The position numbers and the translations under genes are program-made. A DNA stretch of 64,000 nucleotides. It comes from Progne subis subis (Eukaryota; Chordata; Aves; Passeriformes; Hirundinidae). This document shows, in pieces, positions 45,786-56,882 of this stretch. The notes under the pieces were generated by a model, which saw only the letters and a list, made by a program, of their open reading frames with translations, was not told the origin of the DNA and made no database searches. How positions within the stretch are numbered: position 1 is the first letter of the stretch; each line of letters begins with the position of its first letter. The stretch lies in contig JAKJHU010000135.1 in assembly GCA_022316685.1 (NCBI GenBank), forward strand, positions 524,001-588,000, read 5' to 3'.

Positions 45786-46380
45786 GCCCAGGACACCCCA
45801 GGGTGGTTTCTGTGTCGTGTCGACCTTTTTATCAACCAACACCCCAAATCTCTCTCTCTCATCCCAGCTCCCAAAGCTGAATTTGTAGCAGCAATCCCGT
45901 GACATAACACAGCTCCTTCTGAAGGTTTTCCTCCCTTGCTCTTTCCTCGATTTTCCTCTTTATTCACCAAACACCCTGCAGAATTTGGCCCTGTGACTTT
46001 TAAGCTGCCAGGACCTTAAATTGCTGGACAGACACAGCCTGGGGGGATTTGAAAAGGGATTCCTGAGCTATCCCCTAAAGTTCGGAAGTCTCTCAGTGCC
46101 CAGGGATGTTTTGGACCCAGAATTACTTTCATTCCCAAAAAGAAGGGATTTTCCCAGCAGAGTGAGCAGGAAGTTTTTGTTGCAGACAAAGGGGGAACCA
46201 CCATCAACCCCAGCTCCTGCTCCTCCAGCACCCAGCCCTGGCAGGAGCAAACAGAGCTCTGCTCCATCCTCCCATCGTTTGACGTAGCCCTGGCTGGTCG
46301 AAAAATGATTTAGAAAGCCCAGAGCCAGGATTTGTGCTCCTCTTTGTGTGGGTGTGTACGTGAGCTCAAACTTGAAGATT
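45786..46380. other. Non-coding stretch, no gene recognised
   Basis: Unique sequence between a CR1 fragment and the AAAAT expansion. Confidence 0.45.
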
Positions 46381-47092
46381 TAAAAAAAAAAAAAAAATTA
46401 ATAAATAAATAAAAATCAAATACAATAAACAGAATTAAACAAAGTAAAATAAAATAATAAAATAATACACTAAAATAAATAAATAAAATATAATAATAAT
46501 AATAAAATAAAATACTATAAAATAATAAAAAATAATCAAAAAGAAAAAGGAAAATGAAATAAAGCAAAATAATAAAAAATAAAATGAAATGAAATAAAAC
46601 AATAAAAATAAAAAATTAAATAAAACAACAAAAAATAAAATAAAACAACAAAAAATAAAATAAAATAAAATAATAAAAATAAAAAATGAAATAAAACAGC
46701 AAAAAATGAAATAAAACAGCAAAAAATAAAATAAAATAAAACAATAAAAATAAAAAATGAAATAAAACAACAAAAAATGAAATAAAACAACAAAAAATGA
46801 AATAAAACAACAAAAAATGAAATAAAATAAAATAATAAAAATAAAAAATAAAATAACAAAAAACAAAATAAATAAAATTAAAATAAAAGAAAAGAAAATG
46901 ATAAAAAATACAATAATAAAAAATAAAATAAAATAAAATAAAATAATAAAAATACAATAATAAAAACAAAATAAATAAAATTAAAGTAAAATAAAATAAA
47001 ATAATAAAAATAAAATAAAATAAAATAAAATAAAATAAAATAAAATAAAATAAAATAAAATAAAATAAAATAAAATAAAATAAAATAAAAAT
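46381..47092. repeat. Expanded AAAAT-type microsatellite
   Basis: About 710 bp are composed of AAAAT pentamers mixed with AAAT, AAAC and GAAAT variants. The last ~90 bp (47000-47092) are an almost pure TAAAA pentamer run. Upstream, longer composite words (such as ATGAAATAAAACA followed by ACAAAA) repeat at about 15-20 bp intervals. The reverse strand shows Phe/Ile/Tyr-rich open frames across it that are by-products of T richness. Confidence 0.95.
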
Positions 47093-47789
47093 ACTACATC
47101 CTTGTTTTGGCCCTCTCGGGGGAGGGGTTGCTGTTGTTGTTGTTTCAGTTTTGAGTCAGCTTCCTGTGTTTACTGTGCTGGTGCTGGGCTCACTTCTGGT
47201 GTTTACCGATTTTCACAGCTGCAGAGCTCCAGGAAGGTCTCCCCAGCTCTTCCTGTGCCTTTCCAAAGGCTGCCCGAACTCCCGGGAAAACAGGCGGGGT
47301 TGGAGCAGGGATTAGGAGCCTCCTGCTCCCCCTGGCCCCGCCGGGCTCCGCCAAGTCCATAAATGCGCTTTGTAAATACTGCGTTCTGCAGCTTCCTGGA
47401 AAAAGACTCAAAGTCCTTTCAGGCAGCACCTGAAGGGTTCTCCGTGGAGGCAGCCCTGGTTTATGGAGTCCAACACCTGCCTGGAAGCTCCTGCTGCTGC
47501 CCAGCGCTGAGCTGCCCTCGCTCAGGGGCTCAGGAGCGGTTATCCCACGCCCTGGCACATCCCACGGCCAGCAGGGTCTGCCTGGTGTGTTGGCATTAAT
47601 TATGACTTTTAGCAGAGCAATGACGCCAAGTGATGTGGGTTCATCCACCTGAGGCCTGTCCCAGAGGTGTTTTTCATCTTTTTCTGTCACACTGGAGCTG
47701 CTGTGGGCACAACCCCCGGGTGTGACAGCGCTGGGACGGGCACTAAAGGCAGGAGGAGTTTCCCCAGCAAGGATTCCAGAGGTGCATGG
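47093..47789. other. Non-coding stretch, no gene recognised
   Basis: GC-moderate unique sequence. The reverse strand has a ~200-codon open frame without recognisable similarity. A 35-bp word at about 47597-47632 recurs at 50764-50799 (see findings). Confidence 0.45.
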
Positions 47790-48555
47790 GATCATGGGAT
47801 CATAGGATCACGGGAGCAGGGAATGGTTTGGGTTGGAAGAGGCCTTTATATTTGGATTATAGTGGGGATGGGACCACTGAGAAGCGTTTTAAAGCATGAT
47901 TTATTGCCCTTATCTCTACAGTCTCATGGAGTGAGAATGTCTTCGCAGCATGAGATAGAGGTCAGCAGCCCCTGGTCAGTGGTCACAGGACCCCAGGTTA
48001 CGAGGTCTTTTGAAGGTTAATTAGCCAATAATCCACTGTCACACAGATTGTTTTAACTTTCACACCAGTGGCTGACTAAACTGTATCACACCTCCTGCTG
48101 AAATACAGGCTTCCCTATCCAATCATAAAGTGACATGCAAACTGCTTGCTACACCTTCTAACTTTTTAAATATTTCTACAACTTCTTCTATATCCACACT
48201 TTAAAACCTCAAAACTTTCCACTACCCAGCTGAATATGTTTCTACCAAAGTCTGGAAGCCTTTTCCAAGGCCTCGGGTCAAACCCCGTGTTCATTTCGCT
48301 GTTTGGACCTACACGCACAAGATTTTGAGAATTTCCTGAGCCTGGAATTCCTACACCTTTAAACATCATTTAATCCAACCCCTATGCCCCACCTTTAGCT
48401 GGATCAGATCAGAGCCACGTCCAACCTAAATGTGAATATTCCCAGGGATGGGACATCCACAGATTCTCTGGGCCGGCGTTCACCAGCCTCATGGAAAAAC
48501 CTTCTCCCTCAAATCTCATCTAAATCAGTTCAAAGCCATCCCCTGTTCCATTGTG
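47790..48555 (-). mobile_element. CR1 LINE 3' part, split by an LTR
   Basis: Reverse CR1 in two pieces. The first (47790-47848) has the 3'-terminal repeats ATCATGGGATCATAGGATCA and then GGTTTGGGTTGGAAGAGGCC. The second (48356-48555) resumes with TTTAAACATCATTTAATCCA, CCCAGGGATGGGACATCCAC and CATCTAAATCAGTTCAAAGC. The interruption is an LTR at 47849-48355. Joining the pieces restores normal CR1 order, so the CR1 is older than the LTR. Confidence 0.9.
47849..48355 (-). mobile_element. Solo LTR, family B, copy 1, inside CR1
   Basis: Reverse complement of the element at 51203-51695. On the forward strand it runs from TATTTGGATTATAG to GGAATTCCTACA, so the LTR starts TGTAGGAATTCC. CCTTTA flanks it on both sides (47843-47848 and 48356-48361), an exact 6-bp target-site duplication made within CR1 sequence. 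The LTR's last bases appear to have changed from ACA to ATA compared with copy 2. Shared internal words are CTAATTAACCTT, TGACCACTGACCAGGGGC and CGAAGACATTCTCAC-like sequence. A central part differs between the copies by substitution and indel. Confidence 0.87.
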
Positions 48556-49589
48556 ATTTCCACACCCAAGCATGTAAGGAAAAGAGTTTTGGTTTCACCT
48601 CAAGACTTTTAAGGAAGAACAGCCAGAATCTTCTCTGCCCTTGGCACCTGCTGGTCTCTGTTGCTGTTTTTCAGAAATGTAGCTGTTTCTGTTCAGCTGT
48701 TCTATTCCTCCTAAAACCTTCAGTGCTTAAGAAGGAGCACTGAGGTGCTCAGGGCTTTTTGGGGTGTCTCTGAGGGGCTTTCCTGCACCTGCGCACGGCT
48801 TGTGTTTTGCTTTTGTGTCGTTTGTTATTTTCTCTTTAATTAAAACCTTTTGCTTCTCAAAACACACCCGATGAGCCGTACTGCAAATTATTCTAAGCCA
48901 TTTCTGAGAAGGTGCTGCTCAAGCCTCAGAGCTTGAGACGTCTTTTGTGGGGCTCAAAACACTCTGGCCACCACACAGCCAGCGCCAATCCCCCTCCCCA
49001 CACGCACAGCCCAGCACCTTTCCACCTCTTATCTCCTCCTTACCAACCTGTCCCCCCGCAAAAAAGGCTTTGATTTCCTGCGCTGCCCTGGCTGAGCAGG
49101 ACTTTCTGCCAGCCTGGGTTATTTAAAGGATGCAAAGCCTCTCTCGGAGGCCTCTTCTACGAGCGGCGAGGAGGGGGAGGAAAGCGCAGTTTGCATTGTC
49201 TGTGCTGCTGCGCTGGGGAAGCAGCACCACCTCCCACCCACTGCCACCCTCCAGCTGACAGCTGGGGAGGGGACAGGCACTTTTTGGCAGAGCTGGGGGC
49301 TGATATTTCCATTCTTGGCTGGCATCCTGCTGCTAGCACTTTCTTCCCAGCTAAAATTTCTCCTCCTTCTCGAGCGTAAGCACACTCCTTTAATGTTTTT
49401 GCGAGAGGGGAGCTAATATTTCCCGGAAAATTAACCCTAAAATCCAGGCTGGGTTTGTATTCCCATTATCCAAAGTAATGTGGCCAAAGGGAGAAGCTCC
49501 TCCCCTTGACCTGAGCTGGTGTGGGAATGCTTTGACCCGCAGAGTTTAATCCAATTTGAACCAGCAAAATAATAAAGATGCTCCCGGGA
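48556..49589. other. Non-coding stretch, no gene recognised
   Basis: Unique, partly GC-rich sequence at 48940-49370. No exon is recognised. Confidence 0.45.
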
Positions 49590-49682
49590 TGGGATTTGTT
49601 GGGGTGTCCTGTGCAGGGCAGGGATTGGACTCAGTGGTCCTTGGGGGCCCTTCCAACTCAGGATTTTCTGTTCTTTTATATC
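49590..49682 (+). mobile_element. CR1 LINE 3' fragment
   Basis: Forward CR1 3' end: GGGATTTGTTGGGGTGTCCT, GCAGGGATTGGACTCAGTGG, CCTTGGGGGCCCTTCCAACT, CAGGATTTTCTGTTCT. Short and 5'-truncated. Confidence 0.88.
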
Positions 49683-51202
49683 ACCCTAAAGGGTTTCACC
49701 ACTTTTCTGTGGCTGGGGAAAAGCCTCACTCGTGCCCTGCCCCACAGGGCTCCGAACTTGAGAGACTTTAGAGCACCAGGTGTTGATTAAATGCTCCTAA
49801 ATGACACCAAAGTTTCATTTCCCTGTGCTATAAGTGTTATTCAAATGCTCTTAAATGCCATCCAGAGTCTTATTTCCATGATTCCCCTGTGTTTTTGGAG
49901 GGGTGTGAACAAGCAGCAGCAGCAGCGTTAAAGTGCAGGACAGGAGGGATGAGAGTGATCCAATAAATCCAGGAAAGACGGAGAGGAAGGGCAGTGCAGC
50001 CAAGGACTGGAAGGTGGAAGTGAAAAACAAGGAGAGCAGGAGAAGGATGGACAGAGCAGAGAGAAAATCAGCAGCAGCTACAGACCGTGCTCAGCGAGAG
50101 ATGGGGCAGGAGGAGAAGGAGGGAAAGCGGCACGAGAACCTTCCTTAGGGAAAAAAACATGGAAATGTTTCACTCTAAAAACCTGAAGCACAAAGATTTT
50201 TCAGCAGAACTGAGAAAGAAAGAAGCAGAAAGTTTTTGCGAGACACCAGGGTTGTTCTCTCCTCCGCCTGCAGGTATTTGGGGCTCTGAGCTTTCTGGGC
50301 CTCCCAGGCTTTTCTTCTTCTCTTGCTGACAGCCAGGAATTCAGAAAATACACAAGATGTCACATCAGTGAAGGTTTTGCTTTATCTTTTTGGCTGTGTT
50401 TTTGTTTCTACTTTCGACTGTTTCATCCAAAGTGGCGAGGGAGGGCAGCCAGGTGACACAAAGAGCAAGACAAATGCCTCTGGTTCCTTATCAGAATCCC
50501 ATAACCGAGCAATCTCCTAATTACAGAAACATCTCAGGGCTGGCCCTTGTGTGTGCTGGGCACTCGGGCTTTGCAGGGAGTGAAACAAATCGCTGATTTT
50601 GCAGGATGAACTTCGAATGCAAAGTGCAGCCTTGAGACTGTGGAAGAGAGAGAGGTTTGGCTTTTTCTGAGTAGAAAACAGAATGTGAAAAGCTCTCCAG
50701 GAATTCTCTGAGTACATTTACCTGCTGAGAGATTTCTCTTTCCCTCTGAGATCTAGGTTGGGATTAATTATAATTTTTAGCAGAGCAATGACATCCAGAT
50801 TCTTTCTCCTTTTTAATGGCTACGATTACTAATTTTTCAAATTAATTACTCACAAATCCACGGATCTGGGACCCCTGTGCCTGGTCCTTGGCTCAGACCC
50901 ACAGAAAACAATGGCTGTGATCCCATACATGCTCTGGCACTCGCTCAATATCCAGCACATTCATTTATGCTAAATTTACTCCTGTTTTCAATATTTCCAG
51001 CGTGCCCTAACCCTTCTGACCTACAATCTGCTGTAAATCCCTTTTACTGCTCACTGACATGTGGCTTTATAAATCACAAGGGGGGCACTGAGATGATCCC
51101 AGAGCCAGGCCGGAGTTTGGGACTGCAATTGGAAGCACAGGACTCAGTCTCTGACCTTAAAAGCAAAGGGAACCCCGGGTGCCTGCTCCCTCCCCGTTAC
51201 CC
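49683..51202. other. Non-coding stretch, no gene recognised
   Basis: Purine-rich at 49940-50150, otherwise unique. No exon is recognised. Confidence 0.45.
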
Positions 51203-51695
51203 TGCGAAATCCCAGCTACCGGAAAATCCTCGAAATCTTGTTCATGCAGGCCCAATGCAAAAAGAGAATACAGGGTTCGACCTGAGACCTCGGAAAAGGC
51301 TTCCAAGTTTAGAGACCATAAGTAAAAATGTGAGTTTGTAGCTTAGATTAAGCACACACGAAGCTAAGTAGTGGAAAGTTTTAAGGTTTAGGATCTAGGA
51401 GGAGTTATAAAGGTAATAGTTGTTCTGTAATTTTATGTGGTCAAGAGAGCCCGGACTGCAGCGAAGATGTATGAGGCAAATTAATTGGGGATCGGTGTGA
51501 GAGTAAAAACATTCTTCGTGGCAGTAGTTTATTGGCTAATTAACCTTTAAAAATCCTTGTAACTTGTGGTCTTGTGACCACTGACCAGGGGCTTTTGGCA
51601 CGTGGTGAAGACATTCTCACCCTTCAATGAGGCTGCAGCGATAAATAGCGCTTCGAAACGCCTTGGAGTGACCCCGTCTCTCTAAAGTCCCGACA
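51203..51695 (+). mobile_element. Solo LTR, family B, copy 2
   Basis: Forward copy of the LTR found reversed inside CR1 at 47849-48355. It starts TGCGAAATCCCAGC, aligning without gaps over its first 38 bases with TGTAGGAATTCCAG of copy 1, and ends AAGTCCCGACA. The six bases before (TTACCC, 51197-51202) and after (CCACCC, 51696-51701) match at four of six positions, a decayed target-site duplication at best. The two copies face opposite ways 3 kb apart, so they are separate insertions. Confidence 0.82.
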
Positions 51696-51701
51696 CCACC
51701 C

Positions 51702-52205
51702 CACACATTTCACTTCTCAGCTATCTCACACCTTGGAGATCCCTGCCACCAGCAGTGCTCTGCAATCCAGAGGGTGCAGAGATCCAGCTGCTCCCCAAAG
51801 CCTTTCCCAGAGGCGGGAGAGGCTCCAAACGTTTTCCTGCCACGTTTTGCCCACTGGAAAGATCAAATCTTTTGCTGTAGCAGGAGCAAAGCCAACACCT
51901 TGTGTCCGTCAGTCTAGAGGTTGCAAAGGTTTTGCATGGAAATGTTTGTACAAATATCCCGGAGATTTGGGGTGAAATGGGAGAATCCAGGTTCCTGTTG
52001 GGATCGATGGAAAGGTCCCTGTCAGCTTCCCTGGAGTTTATTCTGATGACATTTTTGTGTGGCACTCATTTCACTGCCTTCTCCTGAGGGATAAATCGGA
52101 AGTTTTTCCTCATCTTTAAAAGGAGACGGGAGGAGACTCAAGTGGGGACTCTTCCAATGCAAAAGCCTAAAGTTAGGAAGGACAAACCCACCTTTAATGC
52201 CTCAG
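51702..52205. other. Non-coding stretch, no gene recognised
   Basis: Unique sequence between an LTR and a CR1 fragment. Confidence 0.45.
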
Positions 52206-52462
52206 GAATCACAGAACCACAGAAGATTTGGGGTGGAAGGAGCTGAAATCCCACCCAGCTCCCATCCCGACACTTACCACTGTCCCAGGCTGCTCCTGCC
52301 CGGCCTTGGACCCTTCCAGGGATCCAGGGGCAGTCACAACTGCTCTGGGCACCCTGTGCCAGGGCCTGCCCACCCTCCCGGGGAACAATTCCTTCCCAAA
52401 ATCCCATCCAACCCTGCTCTCCATCAGTCTGAAGCCATTCCCATGTCCTGTCACCCTTGGCA
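52206..52462 (-). mobile_element. CR1 LINE 3' fragment
   Basis: Reverse CR1, one of the longest pieces here: GAATCACAGAACCACAGAAG, GGATCCAGGGGCAGTCACAA, TCTGGGCACCCTGTGCCAGG, GGGGAACAATTCCTTCCCAA, then CAGTCTGAAGCCATTCCCAT and GTCCTGTCACC. It covers the 3' end and about 250 bp upstream. Confidence 0.95.
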
Positions 52463-55400
52463 GCTTTGGGGGGCACTGCTCAGTGCTCAGGACCCTCGGA
52501 AAGGCTTCCTGTCCTTCCCTGGGACACTGGATGTGACCACAACAAACCCTTTCCTTGGTTTTTTTGCAGTTCTGAACCTGCAGCTTCACCCAGTCTGTGT
52601 TTTCCCCACCGTTCCCAGCCAGCTGAGAGTTTCCTGCAGGAGTTGATTTGTTTTCAGTGCAGGAGCACGACAAAAAGCAATCCCAGGGGAAACTCATCCG
52701 TGAGCAGAAAGAATTCTGTGAAAATCACACCGGTGCCTCTCTGCCCATCAGCCACTATGTGAGGCTGTAATTCCCCGCTTTTCTTGGCTAGTCCCCTCTG
52801 GAAATTCAATTTTCCTTTCCTGGCTGCAGCTTTAGGGGGAATTACACCCCTCTGCAGGGGAAGGAGGCCACGCTGCTGTAGGTGAATAAAAAGGGAACCC
52901 GAATCGGTTGCAAAAATAACGATAACAAAACCGAAACAAAAACAAATAAAAAACAAAAAAACAACTCTAAAATTTCAGAGCTTTTCCCTTGGCAACCCTT
53001 GCAATGACAGACTGCTCCTCCTGCACAAGGAGAGAACATTCCTCACGGCACAGTGATGTCAGGGCCAGCTGGGATTTAGGAACTGCTCATGCACCCACTC
53101 TGGGCTGCCTCGCTACTCGCAGGATACTCGGGGTGTGCAAAGCCTGTGCGCCTACACCCAGCTCTGCTGGGGATTTCACTTTCCCTGCCCAATTTCACCT
53201 TCCCTGCCCAATTTCACCCCATTTCCAGCTGCTGTCCCCCTGCAGAGGTGTTTGTGCCACACCCAGGTGGGGCTGGCAGCGCTCTTCGGGTGCCTCCTCT
53301 GTGCCCTCTGCCCACATGTGGAATTGCAGCAGCTGGAAATATTCCCTGCTTTCTTCACCTGCGTGAGCAGTTTCAGGGATTGGTGCACGATTTGAAGTTC
53401 ATTCCATTCTTACAGGGTGGTTTTTCCTGTCTCTTCCATGCAGATCAGTGTTGGGAGATAATTCATTCTCGGTTCCTGACTCATTTGCAATGGGAAAAGA
53501 GGATGAGATCAGCTTTCTCACTGAATTTTCTTTATTTAATTTGTTTTACTAAATAGACAGAGGATCCAGATTCTTTACTATTCATCCTTTATTTCCAGTG
53601 AAAATATCAGAACAAGTGAAAACAAAGAGGTTCCTTCACCTGCAGAACTGAAACTGATAGGAAAAAAAAAAATTATTGCAAATACCCACTGTGACCTGTA
53701 GATATGGCCACTGTAATAAATAGGAAATATTTTGTTAATGAAAGCATTTTGAAGAAAAATAACTGATTTGAAATTCCATTCCAGAGGGTTTTCCCAGGTC
53801 TGATGTGGATGAACTGTCCAGCACTTTGGGAACGTCTCACTCCCCACGTGTGCCACTGTCGGTGCTCTGGGGATGGGGATGCAGAGGCACAATCCCAATG
53901 GCTCCAGACCATTCCCAAAGAGCTGAAATAGATGAGAAGAACTACTTAACTCAGTCAAAATTAGCAGGGAGCGAAGGGATGGCAGGTTGGAGAGAAGAAA
54001 ACCATTGACTGGCAGCCTTTGAACCTAAAATTATTCTTAAAGTCAGTCCTCAGGCAAGAAGGGTGAAATTTAACATTTTTCCAGAAGAAATCCAGGGGAA
54101 TTGTTCTCCAGAAGCCCGTTTGAATGGTGGGATCAGTTCCCCTGGGGCTTTCTGGGATTTGTGGAGGCACCTGCAGCAGAGGTCAGCAGGGCAGAGGGGC
54201 GCAGGGCACGGAGCAGGGGGTGGCAGTTCCAAGAAAAGAGCTTGGAAACAAAGAGGGGAAGCAGAAACCCAGAGCTCTGACAGTGCCTTGGACTGGGGCA
54301 GGGAAGTCATCCATAATCCTTTGGAAGACTGGCCTTCCCAAGGAGCCATTGTTCGAGTCCTGGCACGATTTGTGCCTGCGCTTTCTATGGAAGAGCTTCC
54401 CTAATTATCCAAGGTCATGGGGCTGGGATTTGATTCCTGAGAATGCCCCCAGTGCCGAGGGGAAGAAGATCCCACAGCTGGCAGCTCGTGGTCCTCAACC
54501 TCTCCATAAAAAAATCTGCATTCCTGCAGGGAATTTGGGCAGATTTTTCTTCCTCAAGGCACAGGTTCATATTGAGACAAGTCCCTGAAAGGGGAAACCG
54601 AGGCAGCTCCTTGGGAAGGCATTTTTTAGGAATGCTGCCAACCTGTATCTACTGGCCCTGGCTTAGCAGGGGATTCTTTGACAGGCACTGGGAGGGTGTT
54701 TTAATTAACATTTCAAGAAAAGCGAAGGGAAGAATGATTCTTCAACTTCTCAAAGGTCAGAAGGTGCTCAGACATCACAGAGTTGGATAGAGGGCAGGAG
54801 CCTAAAGAGACAGAGACCTGTCAAAGCTCTTGGACAGCACGGCCCCTCAGAGGAGTTATTTTCTTTCTTATCAGGTGGAATGGATCTATCAGAGGCTGAA
54901 TCTCCTGTTCAGACACTGCTCCAGAGATAAGGCAGAGCTGGAGGGAGGCGTTGCTCTTCAGAGGGTCTCTCCTGCACTGGGCCAAAGCAAGGAGGAGGGT
55001 GATGAAAACAAAGAGTTGTGTGATCCTTTTGTGACTTGCAATGGCATCGAAATCCCCCCACAGACGGATGTGATCCCTTTTCATGGAGACATTGAAAAGT
55101 GGGAAAGGCTGATGAGATTATTTTTTGCCAGGCACGGTGCAGGGCACCTCCCATCTTCTGTCGTGGCAGAGATAAAAGATGAGATTTTCAACAGGAGAAG
55201 ATTTTCAGCTCCAGTTCTTGTCCTCCGTGCAGAGCTCGTCAGTCATGCTGAGCTCACTCGGAGCTCCCCACCGCACTTCACCTGAGCTCTTAAACTGCTC
55301 AACTCAGCTTTTGTTTGAGCTGGGATCCCCACATCCAGCTGGGTTCACATGAAAGAGGTGATTTTACCACTGGGAATCTCATTGATCCCACTGAACTTGC

Positions 55401-56476
55401 CTCAAAGCCTGCGCATCAAGAAATGGCTGCTTTTAGTGTGAGCAAAAAATGCCTCACACCAAAACCTGAGCGTGCTTGCAAATACGAATTCCCCCCGAAA
55501 ATGCTCCTGTTAATGGGGTGTGCCCAAACAAACAGCTCCTCAGCACCCAAAAAATGCAAAAAGTACATAAAAAGCCAATGTGTATAAAAAATAAAAACTA
55601 CTTTCATGTTGTTTTCAGTGATTAAAAAAGGCATCACGAAGCTTTCTCGAATTTTAAAATTATTTTAGTCAAGCTTACATTGGACGCAAGGTGGGAATAA
55701 TAATGAGGCAACGCTATTAAGCAGGAATTTTTTAGGAGTGGTTGTGGGAGACGCTGGGAGCTGAATGATGAGCCCACAGGAAGGGAAAATTGAACCCAAC
55801 TCCCAAACTCTCTCAGAGAACCTGCACACCTACAGGAAGGAATTTTTAGGAAGCTGGAGATGTGACAAGAGATTTTCGACAGCTCAAACGCTCTTTCAGG
55901 TGCTGAGAATAGATAATTTCCCCCATGTCTTTCCCCATCCAGGGCAGCCCAGCTGAGGCTGGGAAGGGTTCTCAGCTCAGATGTGAACTTTGCTGGTGTC
56001 AGTGGCTGGAGGTGACACAAAGGTTGCAGGACAAGAATAGAGTGGGATTAGCTGAGCTCTAATCCCCACCGGTGCCGTGGTGGCTTCACCTACGGAGAGC
56101 CTCCCAGTGCTCCAGGGAAACGTTTTAAACCTGGCCTCCCAATCCTAATTGATCCCCTTCTATCCCCTTTTCTACCTCATAGCAGCATCAGGAACCATTT
56201 TAGTTGTTGCACTTAAGCTGCCCAAAACAGGGCTGAGGAGGGATGCGGGAGGAGAGCGAGCCTGAGGCTGAGCGTGGAGCTCGTGCTCGGATCCAGCCGA
56301 ATCCCAACGGCTGGATGGGGACAAATGGTGCTGGAAACATCCCAAAATGCCAGAGAACAGCAATGTCCCTGATGGCCCACCAGAATATAAATTATTCCCA
56401 CCTCTGCACTGGGTTTATAATTAAATTCAGGTTTCACAGGCAGGCAGAGCCCAGGGAGGGAGAGGAGCTGTGGAAG
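52463..56476. other. Non-coding stretch, no gene recognised
   Basis: Unique sequence with a small A-rich run at 52905-52965. Several forward frames of 110-155 codons exist (for example 54830-55285) but show no family signature. No RNA gene was recognised. Confidence 0.45.
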
Positions 56477-56882
56477 TGATGCCTGAGTTTGATCTGTGCT
56501 GTGTTCCGGGCTCTGAGCTCACACTCGGGGTCACTCAGCTCTCTGCACACAGCAGCCACACAAAACAAATCCTGTTCCTGCTGCACACCAAGGACAACTC
56601 CCAGCCCCAAAAGCACCAACAAGGGTGGCTGGAGGGAGGAACAAGAAGGATGGGAGCTCACAGCCTGGAGCTGCCATTGGACAATTCAACCCCAAAATGT
56701 GCAAATGCACCAGAACTGATCCAAGTGGGAGACCTCGTCACCCTTGGTCCATTTGGGGACCGTTTTGGGGCCACCTTGGGTGCAGCCCTGGCCAGACTCT
56801 TGTCCTGCCCAAGGTGGATCCTGGAGGCCTTTGAATAAATCTCTGCTTTATTCTCCAGCTCTGCCCAGTCTCTGCTCCAGCA
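56477..56882 (+). mobile_element. LTR-like repeat, family D, copy 2
   Basis: Nearly identical to 37632-38037 and in the same orientation, 18.8 kb away. It begins TGATGCCTGAG where copy 1 has TGATGTCTTCAG. It ends CTCCAGCA and then diverges. The AATAAA signal is retained at about 56834-56839. No flanking duplication could be found: the bases before it are TGGAAG and those after CTCCAGC are ATTCCC. The missing duplication may mean that one end was altered, or that this copy arose by recombination or conversion with copy 1. Confidence 0.72.

Noticed and set aside
46310..46969. Phe/Ile/Tyr-rich frames that look like membrane proteins
   Set aside because: Translated AAAAT microsatellite; no start context or homology.
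47190..47795. 201-codon reverse frame
   Set aside because: GC-moderate chance frame; no motif and no splice context.
54830..55285. 151-codon forward frame of protein-like composition
   Set aside because: Least repetitive of the frames, but no known motif and no neighbouring exons; would need transcript evidence.
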